Origin: Pinisolibacter aquiterrae
GTDB lineage: Bacteria; Pseudomonadota; Alphaproteobacteria; Rhizobiales; Ancalomicrobiaceae
NCBI RefSeq assembly: GCF_019160155.1
Contig: NZ_JAFNIH010000018.1
Coordinates: 1-64,000, forward strand
Direction: 5' to 3'
DNA: 64,000 nucleotides
Below are positions 1-8,119 of this stretch, one piece after another; positions within the stretch are counted from its first letter, which is position 1; the number at the start of each line of letters is the position of its first letter. A program made the translations under genes and the position numbers. The notes under the pieces were generated by a model. The model was not told the DNA's origin, did no database searches, and saw only the letters and a program-made list of their open reading frames with translations.

Positions 1-371
1 TCCCCGTAGCCGTCGACATCGCACCCGGCCAAGCCTCGGACTACACCGGCGCACTGCCTCTCCTCGACGCCGACGGGCCGGAACCGAAGGTTCTGCTCGC
101 CGATCGCGGCTACGATGCGGATGCCATCCGCACGGAGATGGAAGCGCGCGGCGTCACGCCGATTATCCCGATGCGGCGAAGCCGGAAGGTTCAGGTCCCC
201 ATCGACGCCTACGTCTACGCCCTGAGGAACCGGATCGAGCGCTGCTTCAACAGGTTGAAGAACTGGCGCCGCCTCGCCACCCGCTACGACAAGACCGCCG
301 ACAGCTATCTCGGCTTCGTCCTCATCGCCGCCGTCCGCCTATGGATACGCTTATTCGTCAACAGGACCTAG
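1..371 (+). mobile_element. IS5-family transposase, 3' part (truncated by window edge)
   Basis: The frame opening at base 3 is uninterrupted to the TAG at 369-371 and encodes the C-terminal part of a DDE transposase of the IS5 family, IS427/IS1031-like. The motif LADRGYDAD carries the second catalytic Asp, and RNRIERCFNRLKNWRR followed by ATRYDKTA carries the catalytic Glu and the conserved Y-(2)-R-(3)-E-(6)-K type signature. The N-terminal half lies outside the window. The stop codon falls in CTAG (368-371), the target sequence preferred by this family, immediately before a disrupted host gene. What is seen is an intact C-terminus; the activity of the element cannot be judged. Confidence 0.88.
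348..371 (+). repeat. Probable right end of the IS5-type element with CTAG target site
   Basis: The patatin-like reading frame resumes exactly at CTAG (368-371). The preceding bases, read inward on the opposite strand, start GGTCCTGTTGACGAATAAG, a plausible IS5-type terminal inverted repeat. The left end is outside the window, so neither the matching inverted repeat nor the second CTAG copy can be checked. The boundary is inferred from where homology to the interrupted gene begins. Confidence 0.5.
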
Positions 372-913
372 GCGTCTATGAGTTGCTGCGCCGGCGCTGC
401 CGCTTCATCGTTGCCGTCGACGGCGAGAGTGACCCCGAGATGACATTTCATGCGCTGACCAACCTGCAGCGGCTCGCCTACATCGACTTCGGCATCGTGC
501 TGGAGGCGGACCTCGACGACCTCAGATTGGGCTCTTCCGGATTCAGCAGATCACATTTCCGGATCTGCCGGATTCTCTATCCGCGCGGGCAGCAGGACGG
601 GGAAATTGAGATTGGCTATCTCGTCTATCTGAAGCTGTCGCTAACAGGCAACGAAGGCGAATTCATCAGACGTTTCAAATTCGACGAGCCGGCGTTCCCA
701 CATCAGTCAACCGCAGATCAGTTCTTCTCTGAGCAGCAATTCGAGGCCTATCGCGCCCTCGGCGAACACATTGGCGAGAAGCTGTTTCTTCCCGCGATTA
801 CGGGGCGCCTCGGCGACACGGTCGGCCTGGAAGACTGGATATGCCGGCTTGGCATAAGTCTGCTGGACGCGCGCTCGCACGCTGGGCAAGATCAACTGGC
901 TCGGGCGCCGTGA
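368..913 (+). pseudogene. Patatin-like phospholipase, C-terminal remnant interrupted by IS5 element
   Basis: About 181 residues resemble the C-terminus of large bacterial patatin-like phospholipase proteins. The segment after the catalytic DGG(H) motif is present (LGVYELLRRRCRFIV, then IDFGI, then FPHQSTADQFFSEQQFEAYRALGEHI). The Ser-Asp catalytic dyad and the membrane region of such proteins should lie upstream and are replaced here by the IS5 transposase end. There is no start codon of its own with a ribosome binding site; the ATG at 341 lies inside the transposon. I infer a gene inactivated by insertion. The frame is otherwise open, so the insertion may be fairly recent. Confidence 0.7.
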
Positions 914-1069
914 GATCACACCCGAAACGGCCCGTAGAATCCGCCGCGTCCGGCGGCACAGCTCGGTGGACCGATAGATGTTGATCGTCATCGGAGCGGG
1001 AATCTGACTCACTCTAGATGAAGTTTGGAGGCGGACTGAGCAACTCATCCCGGATGGGGGGGGGCGCCA

Positions 1070-1203
1070 TGTCGTTGCCGCGCTGCTTCACGTCTCTCGT
1101 TCCGCCTGACCTTGCTGTTGAGCAGATCGACACGCGTGGGGAGACGATCTTCATCATCGCGTTGGCGCGCCGCCGCCATGCCAACTGCTCGTCATGTCTG
1201 TGA
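1070..1203 (+). pseudogene. ISL3-family transposase, N-terminal fragment
   Basis: The 44-codon frame starting MSLPRCFTSLVPPDLAVEQ and continuing to RRRHANCSSC matches the start of ISL3-family transposases, where a low-conservation N-terminus leads to a CxxC zinc-binding motif (CSSC here). The frame stops directly after this motif, and none of the following helix-turn-helix or DDE domain is found downstream. It is a remnant with no expected activity. A G-run lies just before the start, and no convincing terminal inverted repeat was seen. Confidence 0.5.
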
Positions 1204-1268
1204 ATGAGCGCCGAAATGGAGCCCTGGCCGGAGACATCCTAGCCCACTGATTCAATTCGCTATTTTCG

Positions 1269-2194
1269 ATGACGACCCGGGTCGACACGAAGTTCATGAC
1301 GCTATTTCAATGGACTGAAGCAATCTGCGGCGGGGTCCTGTTTCGGCGCTTATTCACAATCTGTCGAGAGCGGTTCGGGGTGGACTACACCGAGGCCGGC
1401 ATGCTCCGACTGATGAAGGGGCTGGATCTGTCGCACCAGAAGACCCTGCCCGGCCATCCGCAGAGCGATCCGGCGGCGCAACGGGATTTTCAAAAAGGGG
1501 GATGGCGCGCGCGGTGAAACGGATCGTCCGCCGTCACCGCGATGCCGACGTTCAACTGTGGTTCGAGGACGAAGCCTGCGTCGGTCAGAAGGGGCGAAAC
1601 GCCCACGTCTGGTACCAGCGGGGACAACGCCCGATTGCCCCGACCGACAAACGGTTTAAGTCGGTCTACGTCTACGGCGCCGTCCGCCCCGACACCGACG
1701 ACGCCTTCGGCCTCGTCCTGCCTCACGCCGACACCGCGATGATGAGCCTCTTCCTTGACGCGTTCTCGGCTTCGCTCGCCCCGAACGTCCACGCCATCCT
1801 CGTCATGGACAAGGCGGGCTGGCACGTCACCGGGCGGCTGAAGGTGCCGCAGAACGTCAGCCTCGTACACCTGCCGCCGTATTCCCCGGAACTGAACCTG
1901 GTCGAACGCGTCGGGCTTCACCTGAAGGAAAGGTACCTCTCTCACCGCGTCTTCGCCGACGTGCCGGCGATCGTCTATGCCTGTGCAAAGGCGTGGAACG
2001 ACCTCCTCGCCGACAAGGGCCGCGTCGCAAGCCTCACCGCATATCCCTACCTCAAACAGGTCTGGACTTCATCAGGTTGGTATAAGGCCGAGCTCACGAC
2101 ACCGTTGCGTTTCTTTGAACGGGCCATTCCGGCTTGGCCATTGCGCAGGCCGTCGTCCTCATACTTGAAGATCGCCTCAATTTGTCATATATAG
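1269..2194 (+). mobile_element. IS630-family transposase, split by a frameshift and lacking its N-terminus
   Basis: The first frame (1269-1517) encodes the winged-helix part (FGVDYTEAGMLRLMKGLDLSHQ, here in pieces, then the Pro/His-rich linker). The second (from about 1502) encodes the DDE catalytic core: FEDEACVGQKG, VMDKAGWH and LPPYSPELNLVERVGLHLKE supply Asp, Asp and Glu, and YPYLKQV marks the normal C-terminal region near 2060. The two frames differ by -1 and meet in the homopolymer run A5G5 (1492-1501). About 60-80 N-terminal residues of a usual IS630 transposase are missing. It is probably inactive, although some IS630 members use programmed frameshifting. Confidence 0.75.
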
Positions 2195-2228
2195 ATAATT
2201 ACGATGAGAAATCGTTCGTATATGGAGG
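2165..2228 (+). promoter_or_regulatory. Candidate promoter, operator and RBS of hipBA
   Basis: TTGAAG (2165-2170) and TATATA (2188-2193) are 17 bases apart and could be the -35 and -10 boxes. An inverted repeat ACGAT-N5-ATCGT (2201-2215) lies over the expected start point, directly followed by the half-site TTCGTAT (2215-2221). GGAGG (2224-2228) is the ribosome binding site, 5 bases before ATG 2234. HipB-type antitoxins usually repress their own operon at such repeats. The promoter lies in the tail of the IS630 element, so part of it may derive from the transposon. Confidence 0.45.
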
Positions 2229-2233
2229 ATAAT

Positions 2234-2614
2234 ATGGGTTCTCCGAAGTCGAGGGTGGCGCTCGAGAGGCTCGGACACGACGTACGCGGCGCACGCCTGC
2301 GGCGGGGAATTGCCGTGGCCGATCTGGCAGCCCGCGCCGGCACGTCTGCCAGCACAGTCGCCCGTCTCGAAAAGGGCGATCCCGGCGTCGGCATCGGGAC
2401 CCTAGCGGACATTCTCGTCGCCTTGGGGCTGGTCGAGCGCTTGGCGGACCTCGTCGACTTCCGCAAGGATGATTTGGGTCTGGCGCTGGCTTCCGAGCAA
2501 CTGCCGCGGCGCGGAAAGACCTATGCCGCGAAGCTTCGCAAGCAGAAGGCGCTCGACGATGAGGCCTCGGCTGGAGCAAGGGACGTCGTCGACCCGGACG
2601 GCGCGGCCTTCTGA
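2234..2614 (+). CDS. hipB: HipB-like antitoxin, XRE-family DNA-binding protein
   Basis: A 126-residue protein with a Cro/C1-type helix-turn-helix at about residues 10-66 (RLRRGIAVADLAARAGTSAS, then VARLEKGDPGVGIGTLADIL). It should bind the operon's operator and neutralise the kinase encoded next to it. In-frame ATGs at 2204 and 2222 exist, but only ATG 2234 has a well-placed GGAGG. The charged C-terminal tail (about residues 75-126) makes it longer than E. coli HipB (88 residues). Its TGA overlaps the hipA ATG by one base (TGATG), so the two are translationally coupled. It sits directly downstream of IS remnants, consistent with horizontal acquisition. Confidence 0.85.
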   Translation: MGSPKSRVALERLGHDVRGARLRRGIAVADLAARAGTSASTVARLEKGDPGVGIGTLADILVALGLVERLADLVDFRKDDLGLALASEQLPRRGKTYAAKLRKQKALDDEASAGARDVVDPDGAAF

Positions 2615-3846
2615 TGCCCGAATTCAACGCCCGTGTCGCTCTGGGGGAGAGCCTGACGCCGGTCGGCCACTTGCGGTTCACGCAGGCCGGGCCGCGTCAG
2701 TTTTCCACCTTCTCCTATGACCCAGCCTGGCGAGAGAACCCGCGCGCCTTCGCGTTGCAGCCGGACATGCCCTTCGATGGCGGGCCGTTCCATACCTCGG
2801 GACAGTCGGACACCATGCGTGATGCGCTCGCCGGCGTTTTCAGCGACGCATCGCCGGACAGTTGGGGGCGTCGGCTTCTCGAACGAGCCTATGGCAAAAA
2901 CCTCTCCGAGTTCGCCTATCTGACGCTCTCCGACGACACCTGCCGTCAGGGTGCCTTGCGCTTCGTCGATGACGCGGGAGCCGTGATCCGCGGGGGCGCC
3001 GCCGAGGCGGTGCCGCGCCTCATCGATCTGCAGACGATCACCGGCATTGCCCGGGCCTATGAGCAGGGCAAAGAGATTTCGGCTCGGAACCTGCAGGCTC
3101 TTGCGGGAGCCGGCGGTTCGGGCGGCGCACGTCCGAAAGCCAACGTCATAGACGGCGAAGTCCTATGGCTCGCCAAGTTCACCTCCGTACACGATCAGCA
3201 ACCGATCGAGCGGGTTGAAGTCGCGACGCTTCGGCTCGCCGGGGCCTGCGGCATCCGCACGCCGGAAGTCCGGCTGGAACTCGCGGACACTCCGTTCCCG
3301 GTCGCCTTGCTGCAACGGTTCGACCGGCGTGGCAGCGCGCGTATTCCTTATATCTCGGCGCGCACGGCACTCGGCAAGACCGGGACGGATCTCGGTGCCT
3401 ACACCGAGATCGTCGATTTCATGCGAACGGCGTCGGCCGATCCGAACGCGGACTTCCGAGAACTCTATTCTCGTCTGGTCTTCACCATTCTCGTCTCGAA
3501 CAAGGACGACCATCTGAAGAACCACGGTTTTCTCTATGTCGGCAGCGGGCGTTGGCGCTTGTCTCCGGTCTTCGACGTCAATCCGGCACCCGATCGCAAC
3601 CCGCATCTTGAAACGGCGATCCTGGAGGGAGGTGCGCACGACCGGTCCATCCGGCTTGCTCTCGACGCTTGCGGCTTCTTCGAAATTGCTGAGCCCGACG
3701 CACGCCGGATCATCCGCGACACCGCGCAGCGCATTTCGGATGGATGGCGTGAGGCGCTCCGTCAGGTCGGCGTCACCGGCAGCCTGGCGCGCGACTACGA
3801 GCCCGCTTTCCTGAACGCTGAAACCGAGATCGCTTTGACGCTCTAG
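2614..3846 (+). CDS. hipA: HipA-like serine/threonine kinase toxin
   Basis: A 410-residue protein with the HipA N-terminal subdomain (about 1-120) and kinase core. In E. coli, HipA phosphorylates glutamyl-tRNA synthetase and causes growth arrest; the target here is unknown. Visible landmarks are the glycine-rich loop GGSGGARPK (167-175, with Ser169 at the autophosphorylation position), ATP-binding Lys188 in LAKF, RFDR (235-238), the catalytic loop SNKDDHLKNHGF (295-306) with Asn296, Asp298 or 299 and His300, and the metal-binding Asp321 in SPVFDVNP. All key residues are present, so the toxin looks intact. It is slightly shorter than the usual 430-440 residues. Confidence 0.9.
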   Translation: MPEFNARVALGESLTPVGHLRFTQAGPRQFSTFSYDPAWRENPRAFALQPDMPFDGGPFHTSGQSDTMRDALAGVFSDASPDSWGRRLLERAYGKNLSEFAYLTLSDDTCRQGALRFVDDAGAVIRGGAAEAVPRLIDLQTITGIARAYEQGKEISARNLQALAGAGGSGGARPKANVIDGEVLWLAKFTSVHDQQPIERVEVATLRLAGACGIRTPEVRLELADTPFPVALLQRFDRRGSARIPYISARTALGKTGTDLGAYTEIVDFMRTASADPNADFRELYSRLVFTILVSNKDDHLKNHGFLYVGSGRWRLSPVFDVNPAPDRNPHLETAILEGGAHDRSIRLALDACGFFEIAEPDARRIIRDTAQRISDGWREALRQVGVTGSLARDYEPAFLNAETEIALTL

Positions 3847-4062
3847 CCGCCGTATTTGACGGAGATATGGGTATTATTCATCAGATATGGAGATTTGTCA
3901 TCTGTTTTCCTCGCGGGAGTTTGCGGGAAGGGTAGCCAGAAGTCCGGGGTTGCCGGGCGTGCCCAGTTGGTAAACTCGAAGAAGGCATGGGAGGTATCAT
4001 CGCGCCATCTATCGCAGTCAATCACGGACGTTTGCGATCGGCTCTAGCTATTTCTCCCGCGC

Positions 4063-4079
4063 TTCGTATATAATACGAA
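4063..4079. promoter_or_regulatory. Palindrome TTCGTAT-ATA-ATACGAA, possible second HipB-type site
   Basis: Seven-base perfect arms (4063-4069 and 4073-4079) flank a 3-base spacer. The same seven bases TTCGTAT occur at 2215-2221 just before hipB. No gene starts nearby, so this is either a distal operator or the relic of another promoter. The link to HipB is an inference from the shared half-site only. Confidence 0.35.
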
Positions 4080-4225
4080 CGAAGAGATTGACGCCGCGCA
4101 CCGCGCCACATTTATTGTGGAAAATCAATTGCGTGTGATTCTGACGGTATATCTGACGGTAAACGTCGATTTCTCCGTCTTACACTCGTCGAAAATTCAA
4201 ATACTTACCACTTCGGTTGATCATC

Positions 4226-4250
4226 GAGTGGGAGTAATCTTCCCCCACTC
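4226..4250. terminator. Hairpin between convergent genes
   Basis: GAGTGGG (4226-4232) pairs with CCCACTC (4244-4250) around an 11-base loop. It lies between the 3' ends of hipA (+) and the flavin reductase gene (-). There is no clear T-tract on either side, so function as an intrinsic terminator is uncertain. Confidence 0.3.
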
Positions 4251-4326
4251 ATCGCCATCTCGCGCCGTCGCCTCACGGAAAAGACGAGCCTGATCGGGGC
4301 GAGCGAGAGACGCGGGAAGGGGCGCT

Positions 4327-4869
4327 TCAGACTCCCGGAGGGAGTTTGGAGCGCATCATTTCCTTGCGATCGAGCTTGCGGCCGTCGACGATGAAAGTCC
4401 CGTCGCCGACGGCATGCAGCATACGCTTCTCCTTGCGCGCATCGTCATAATAGGCCGCGACGCCCTGCAACACGACGATGCCGTGTCGCTCGACGATGTC
4501 CGTGACGCGACATTCGATGTTCGCGAGACAGTCCTCGATGAGCGGCGCTCGAACGTGCTTTCCGGGCCGCGCGGTGAGCCCGAACTTCCGGAACTTGTCC
4601 GTGTCCGCGCCCGAGCAGGTGCCGATTCCGACGACGGTGTCGATCATGTCGACGGTCGGAATCGCGATCACACATTCCCGCGACTTCTCCAACGCGGCGT
4701 AGGAATAGTTCCAAGCGCCCGTCGTCATCGCGAATTCCGCAGAAAAGCCCATGACCATCGTCCATGTGATGGTCATGACGTTGTTCTTCTCGCCGTCGTT
4801 GGTGGTCACCAGCACGACGGGACCCGGTTCGACCAGGGTGAATGCCTTTTCGAGCGCCAGCGTCCGCAT
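4327..4869 (-). CDS. Flavin reductase family protein (FMN-binding split barrel)
   Basis: A 180-residue protein of the DIM6/NTAB flavin-reductase family. FMN-binding features include GPVVLVTTNDGEKNNVMTI near the N-terminus, then TWTMVMGFS and ECVIAIPT. Members reduce FMN with NAD(P)H or serve as flavoprotein oxidoreductases; the partner here cannot be told. The frame extends upstream to 4914, but ATG 4869 (MRTLALEKAF) has GAGG about 9 bases ahead and gives the usual family N-terminus. It appears monocistronic, facing hipA tail to tail. Confidence 0.8.
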   Translation of the reverse strand: MRTLALEKAFTLVEPGPVVLVTTNDGEKNNVMTITWTMVMGFSAEFAMTTGAWNYSYAALEKSRECVIAIPTVDMIDTVVGIGTCSGADTDKFRKFGLTARPGKHVRAPLIEDCLANIECRVTDIVERHGIVVLQGVAAYYDDARKEKRMLHAVGDGTFIVDGRKLDRKEMMRSKLPPGV

Positions 4870-5074
4870 GTCGTCATCCTCGTGAGGACATGACGACATC
4901 ATACACCCTCTCACCGGCGGCCCGTTCCCGATTCTTCACCCCCCCGCGCGTCCCGGCGAAGCACGAGGATGCTGAAATTCATCAATATTCACAGTTACCT
5001 GCCATTTCGATCGTGTTACGGCCGGCCGCCTCTGGACGGAGCGGTGCCTTCGCGTGCAAGTTCGACGCGCTGAC

Positions 5075-5458
5075 ATGAACCGGAACGATCGGGCGGGAGC
5101 GGCTCCTTTGGCGACCATCGACATCTTCGGCATCAAGGCCTGCGACACGATGAAGAAGGCGCGGACCTTCCTCGAGACGCGAGGCGTGCCGCACGTCTTC
5201 CACGACTACAAGCTCGAGGGCGTGACGGCGGAGCGTCTGCGCGAATGGGCCGGGAAGGTCGGTTGGGAGAAGCTCCTCAATCGGTCCGGCACCACCTTCC
5301 GCAAGCTGCCGGAGGCGGCGCGCGCCGATCTCGACGAGGGACGAGCGATCGCGCTGATGGTCGCGCAGCCCTCGATGATCAAGCGGCCGGTCCTGACGCG
5401 CGGCTCCGACATCCTCGTCGGCTTCAAGCCCGAGGAGTGGGAGCGCTTCCTCGCCTGA
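5075..5458 (+). CDS. ArsC/Spx-family (YffB-like) thioredoxin-fold protein
   Basis: A 127-residue protein with the ArsC/Spx/YffB signature IDIFGIKACDTMKKARTFLE, then VPHVFHDYKLEG and a C-terminal KRPVLTRG motif. It has one N-terminal cysteine followed by DTMKK, as in YffB, and lacks a CXXC pair. The biochemical role of YffB proteins is not settled, and arsenate reduction is not implied by the sequence. The start is uncertain: ATG 5075 was chosen, but GTG 5054 or TTG 5108 are possible and none has a strong ribosome binding site. It ends 6 bp before the convergent Rieske gene. Confidence 0.8.
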   Translation: MNRNDRAGAAPLATIDIFGIKACDTMKKARTFLETRGVPHVFHDYKLEGVTAERLREWAGKVGWEKLLNRSGTTFRKLPEAARADLDEGRAIALMVAQPSMIKRPVLTRGSDILVGFKPEEWERFLA

Positions 5459-5464
5459 GCGCCT

Positions 5465-5803
5465 TCAGCCCTCGCGCAGGCGCTTCTTCACCTTCTCGGG
5501 CACGTCGACGAAGATCGCGCCGTCCTCGATCTTCAGGTCGTATTGCTTGACCGGCGCGCATTTCTGGCCCGAGACGCAGGCGCCGGTCGTGCCGTCGAAG
5601 CGCCAGCGGTGATGCGGGCAAGTCATCTCGCGGCCGTCGAACGTCGCCTCGACGAGGCTCGATTCGTCGTGCGGGCAGAGCGCGCGGAAGGCTTTGGGCT
5701 CGCCGCCCGTCGGCCAGACCACCAGCCAGCGCTTCCTTTCGATCGTCACGACTTCGCAGGCGCCTTCCGCGAGCGCGGCGGCCTCGAGGACCCGGTGGAA
5801 CAT
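5465..5803 (-). CDS. Rieske [2Fe-2S] ferredoxin-like protein
   Basis: A 112-residue stand-alone Rieske protein. The cluster ligands are visible as C43-P-H45 and C62-P-H-H65, the spacing of bacterial Rieske ferredoxins such as those of ring dioxygenases and toluene monooxygenases. It should carry electrons in the cytoplasm, as there is no signal or membrane segment. No oxygenase lies beside it, so its partner is unknown. ATG 5803 is preceded by GGGAG with good spacing; a longer frame upstream has no such signal. It converges on the ArsC-like gene. Confidence 0.88.
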   Translation of the reverse strand: MFHRVLEAAALAEGACEVVTIERKRWLVVWPTGGEPKAFRALCPHDESSLVEATFDGREMTCPHHRWRFDGTTGACVSGQKCAPVKQYDLKIEDGAIFVDVPEKVKKRLREG

Positions 5804-5966
5804 GTCGTCTCCCGTCGCAAGTCCGACACACCGGTCGGTCACGGGAGAGGTCGAGCAAGTTCGGTGCCGCCGGGCGGATCCGCCGACGCCGTCGCCTCCC
5901 CAAGGGAAGCCGAAAGGTTTTCTCAATCGTCTCGCGATTATTGTCTCCCGGAGGAAGGGGAGAGGC

Positions 5967-6953
5967 ATGCGCGAGAAGCGACTACGCGAGCTCTATCGCG
6001 AGGGAACCGGCGGAAGCCGGCCCGCGCCCGAGATGCTGAAGCGCCTCGCCGAGTTGCATGGCCGCGACACGACCGAACTGACGCCGGTCGAGAGCCAGAT
6101 CTTCAACAAATTGTCGATCGCTCTTCTCGACAAGGCCGGTCTTCTCGATCGCTTCGCCTTCGCCCGCGACGTCGCGCCGCTGCCGCACACGCCGCAGACG
6201 GTGATCGCCCGCCTCCTCGACGACGATCATCTGGTCGCCTCGTCGGTCATCGAACACGCCCCCTTCACCGATCTCGAACTGCTCAAGCTCATCGCCACCC
6301 GCGACGGCGAGCGCGTCCACGGCGCCATCGCGCGGCGCGCCCAGGTGAGCGAGACGATCTCCGACGTGTTGATCGGCAAGGGTCGGCCGGAGGTGCTGAC
6401 CGCGCTCGCCGGCAACAAGGGCGCCAAGCTGTCGCGCGCCAGCCTCGAGATGCTGTGCGACACCGCCGTGCGCCAGAGCGCCATGGGCAAGGCGCTGGCG
6501 CGGCGCTCCGATCTGCCGCCGCAGGTCGCCTCGCTGCTCAATCGCCGGCTGGAGACGCGCGAGCTCGTCCATGCGGTCCTCTCCGACGAAGATCTGATCG
6601 GCATGGTCGTCACCAACGACGAGGAATCGAAGGAGGTCGCGATCGCCTGGCGCTCGCCGCTCTCCATCCAGATGACCGATTTCCTGATCGATCGCGGCCG
6701 TCCGCGGGTGCTGCTCACCATCGCCGGCAACGTCGGCGCCGAGATCTCGACGCGCGGGTTCGACGTGCTCTCGGCGATCGCCACCGATCATTCGGAGATG
6801 GACGAGGCACTGGCGCGGCGCGGCGACCTACCGCCGGCCATCGCTCGTTACCTCCATCATCGCCTCGGCGAGCGGATGCGGGCGCGCATCGACGAACTCG
6901 TCGCCCGCGACCTCGGGCGCGGCCGCCGCACCTTCGTGCTGCGTCAGGCCTGA
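5967..6953 (+). CDS. DUF2336 domain-containing protein
   Basis: A 328-residue, largely alpha-helical protein matching the alphaproteobacterial DUF2336 family. It consists of HEAT-like helical repeats in which segments such as HLVASSVIEHAPFTDLELL and VARLL/ALAGNKGAKLSRASLEML recur. It has no membrane segment or catalytic motif and its function is unknown; helical-repeat proteins of this kind typically act as scaffolds. The start is set by the strong purine-rich signal GGAGGAAGGGGAGAGG directly before ATG 5967. Its 3' end overlaps the convergent AraC-family gene by 10 bp. Confidence 0.8.
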   Translation: MREKRLRELYREGTGGSRPAPEMLKRLAELHGRDTTELTPVESQIFNKLSIALLDKAGLLDRFAFARDVAPLPHTPQTVIARLLDDDHLVASSVIEHAPFTDLELLKLIATRDGERVHGAIARRAQVSETISDVLIGKGRPEVLTALAGNKGAKLSRASLEMLCDTAVRQSAMGKALARRSDLPPQVASLLNRRLETRELVHAVLSDEDLIGMVVTNDEESKEVAIAWRSPLSIQMTDFLIDRGRPRVLLTIAGNVGAEISTRGFDVLSAIATDHSEMDEALARRGDLPPAIARYLHHRLGERMRARIDELVARDLGRGRRTFVLRQA

Positions 6954-7936
6954 GCCTCGCCCCCCTCCCCCGCGTCGCCGGTCTCGCCCGTGCCGCCGGT
7001 CGCGGTGGCGCGCGCCCGCGCCATGCGGCGGAAGGCGTTGGGCGTCAGGCCGGTGCGGCGCTTGAAGAAGCGCCAGAAGTAGGCGGGATCCTCGAAACCC
7101 AGCTCATAGGCGAGGCGTGACACCGGCGCGGCGATGTAGATCAGCCGCCGTCGCGCCTCGAGCGCCAGCCGTTCCTGCACCACCTCGAAGGCCGTGGTGC
7201 CGACGACGGCGCGGGCGGCGCGATCGAGGCTGCTCTCGCCGACGCCGAGGGTCGCGGCATACCACGCGATCGGGCGATGCTCGGCATGGGCGCGTTCGAC
7301 CAGGGCGCGGAAGCGGGCGAAGAGGTCGGCCTCGGGACGCGCCGATCGGCTCCAGGGTGTCGCGACGGCGCGTGCCAGAAGCGTCAGGACGGCCGAGACC
7401 AGCCAATCGAGCAGGACCGCGCGGCCCGGCTCGGCGCCGTGGAACTCCTCGCCGATCTCCTCGAGGAGGCGGGTGATGCGAGCAAGGACGTCGGGCCGGT
7501 CGGCGAAGCCGGTCACGGCGGGGCGGGCGAAGAGGCTCTCCACCAAGGCCTCGCGTTCGGTCGCGGCGCGGGTCAGGCCACGTTCCGCGAAGGTCAGGAC
7601 ATGGCCGATCGTGCCGGGGCGAAAGCGGAAGGCATGGACGGTGCCGGGCGGCACCACCACCGCGCAAGGGGCGGAGGGCGAGGTCTCGACGTCGTCGAGG
7701 CGCAGATCGACCCCGCCCTCGACCACCACCAGGATCTGGCAGAGGCCCTGATGGACGTGGCGGTCGATCTCCCAGCCGTAGAGGCTCGAACGCGCGGCGA
7801 TGTCCTCGACGTGGACGAAGTCGTCGCCGGCCCCGCCGCTGCTCTCGCCATAGAGGAAAAATGCAGGAATTCGAGTGTCCCGGCCCGTCGAAATCCGGCG
7901 TCCTCTCCCTGTTTTACCCCTTATTGCGGCGCACAA
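6944..7936 (-). CDS. AraC-family transcriptional regulator, PobR-like
   Basis: About 330 residues. It has an N-terminal cupin sensor (IPAFFLYGE, DRHVHQGLCQILVV, VVVPPGTVHAFRF) and a C-terminal pair of helix-turn-helix motifs (GVGESSLDRAARAV, then ISRL-type VSRLAYELGFEDPAYFWRFFKRRTG in pieces). The N-terminus resembles regulators of 4-hydroxybenzoate and related aromatic catabolism. It is transcribed away from the P450 operon across a 183-bp shared region and is its likely activator or repressor. The start is uncertain: the frame is open far upstream and no ATG fits. TTG 7936, preceded by GGGGAGGG, was chosen. Confidence 0.8.
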   Translation of the reverse strand: MCAAIRGKTGRGRRISTGRDTRIPAFFLYGESSGGAGDDFVHVEDIAARSSLYGWEIDRHVHQGLCQILVVVEGGVDLRLDDVETSPSAPCAVVVPPGTVHAFRFRPGTIGHVLTFAERGLTRAATEREALVESLFARPAVTGFADRPDVLARITRLLEEIGEEFHGAEPGRAVLLDWLVSAVLTLLARAVATPWSRSARPEADLFARFRALVERAHAEHRPIAWYAATLGVGESSLDRAARAVVGTTAFEVVQERLALEARRRLIYIAAPVSRLAYELGFEDPAYFWRFFKRRTGLTPNAFRRMARARATATGGTGETGDAGEGGEAQA

Positions 7937-8119
7937 GACGTCGACCCTCCCCAGGATGCTCCGACGGAAAAGTACAGAATTTTCCCTCGATCGTCCATTT
8001 CGCCCGCGCGGCGCGACGGGCAGGATCGACGCATCCGGGAAAACCCGGAGGCCGGAGCGTTCCGCTCCCGGCGGCGACGAGCGACCGGCCCGGCCGAAGT
8101 CGCTCGCGAGGGAGGCCAC

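Larger units (their letters stand above)
3847..4326. other. 480-bp intergenic region between hipA and the flavin reductase gene
   Basis: The two flanking genes converge on this stretch. It is visibly AT-richer than the chromosome around it. It contains a palindrome at 4063-4079, a tandem direct repeat TCTGACGGTA (4140-4149 and 4152-4161), and a hairpin at 4226-4250. A 63-codon frame at 3856-4047 and its antisense partner have no ribosome binding site or recognisable family. It may mark the right border of the acquired IS/hipBA island. No integrase or tRNA attachment site was recognised. Confidence 0.5.

Noticed and set aside
1494-1500. Classic -1 slippery heptamer AAAGGGG at the IS630 junction
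   Set aside because: It is not in register with the upstream frame, so standard tandem slippage would not join the two frames. Only the homopolymer itself remains as an explanation.
3856-4047. 63-codon frame after hipA
   Set aside because: No ribosome binding site, no recognisable family, and an equally long antisense frame exists. Treated as non-coding.
4140-4161. Tandem TCTGACGGTA as attachment-site core
   Set aside because: Only 10 bp, no integrase or tRNA gene nearby, and no second copy at the left side of the island within the window.
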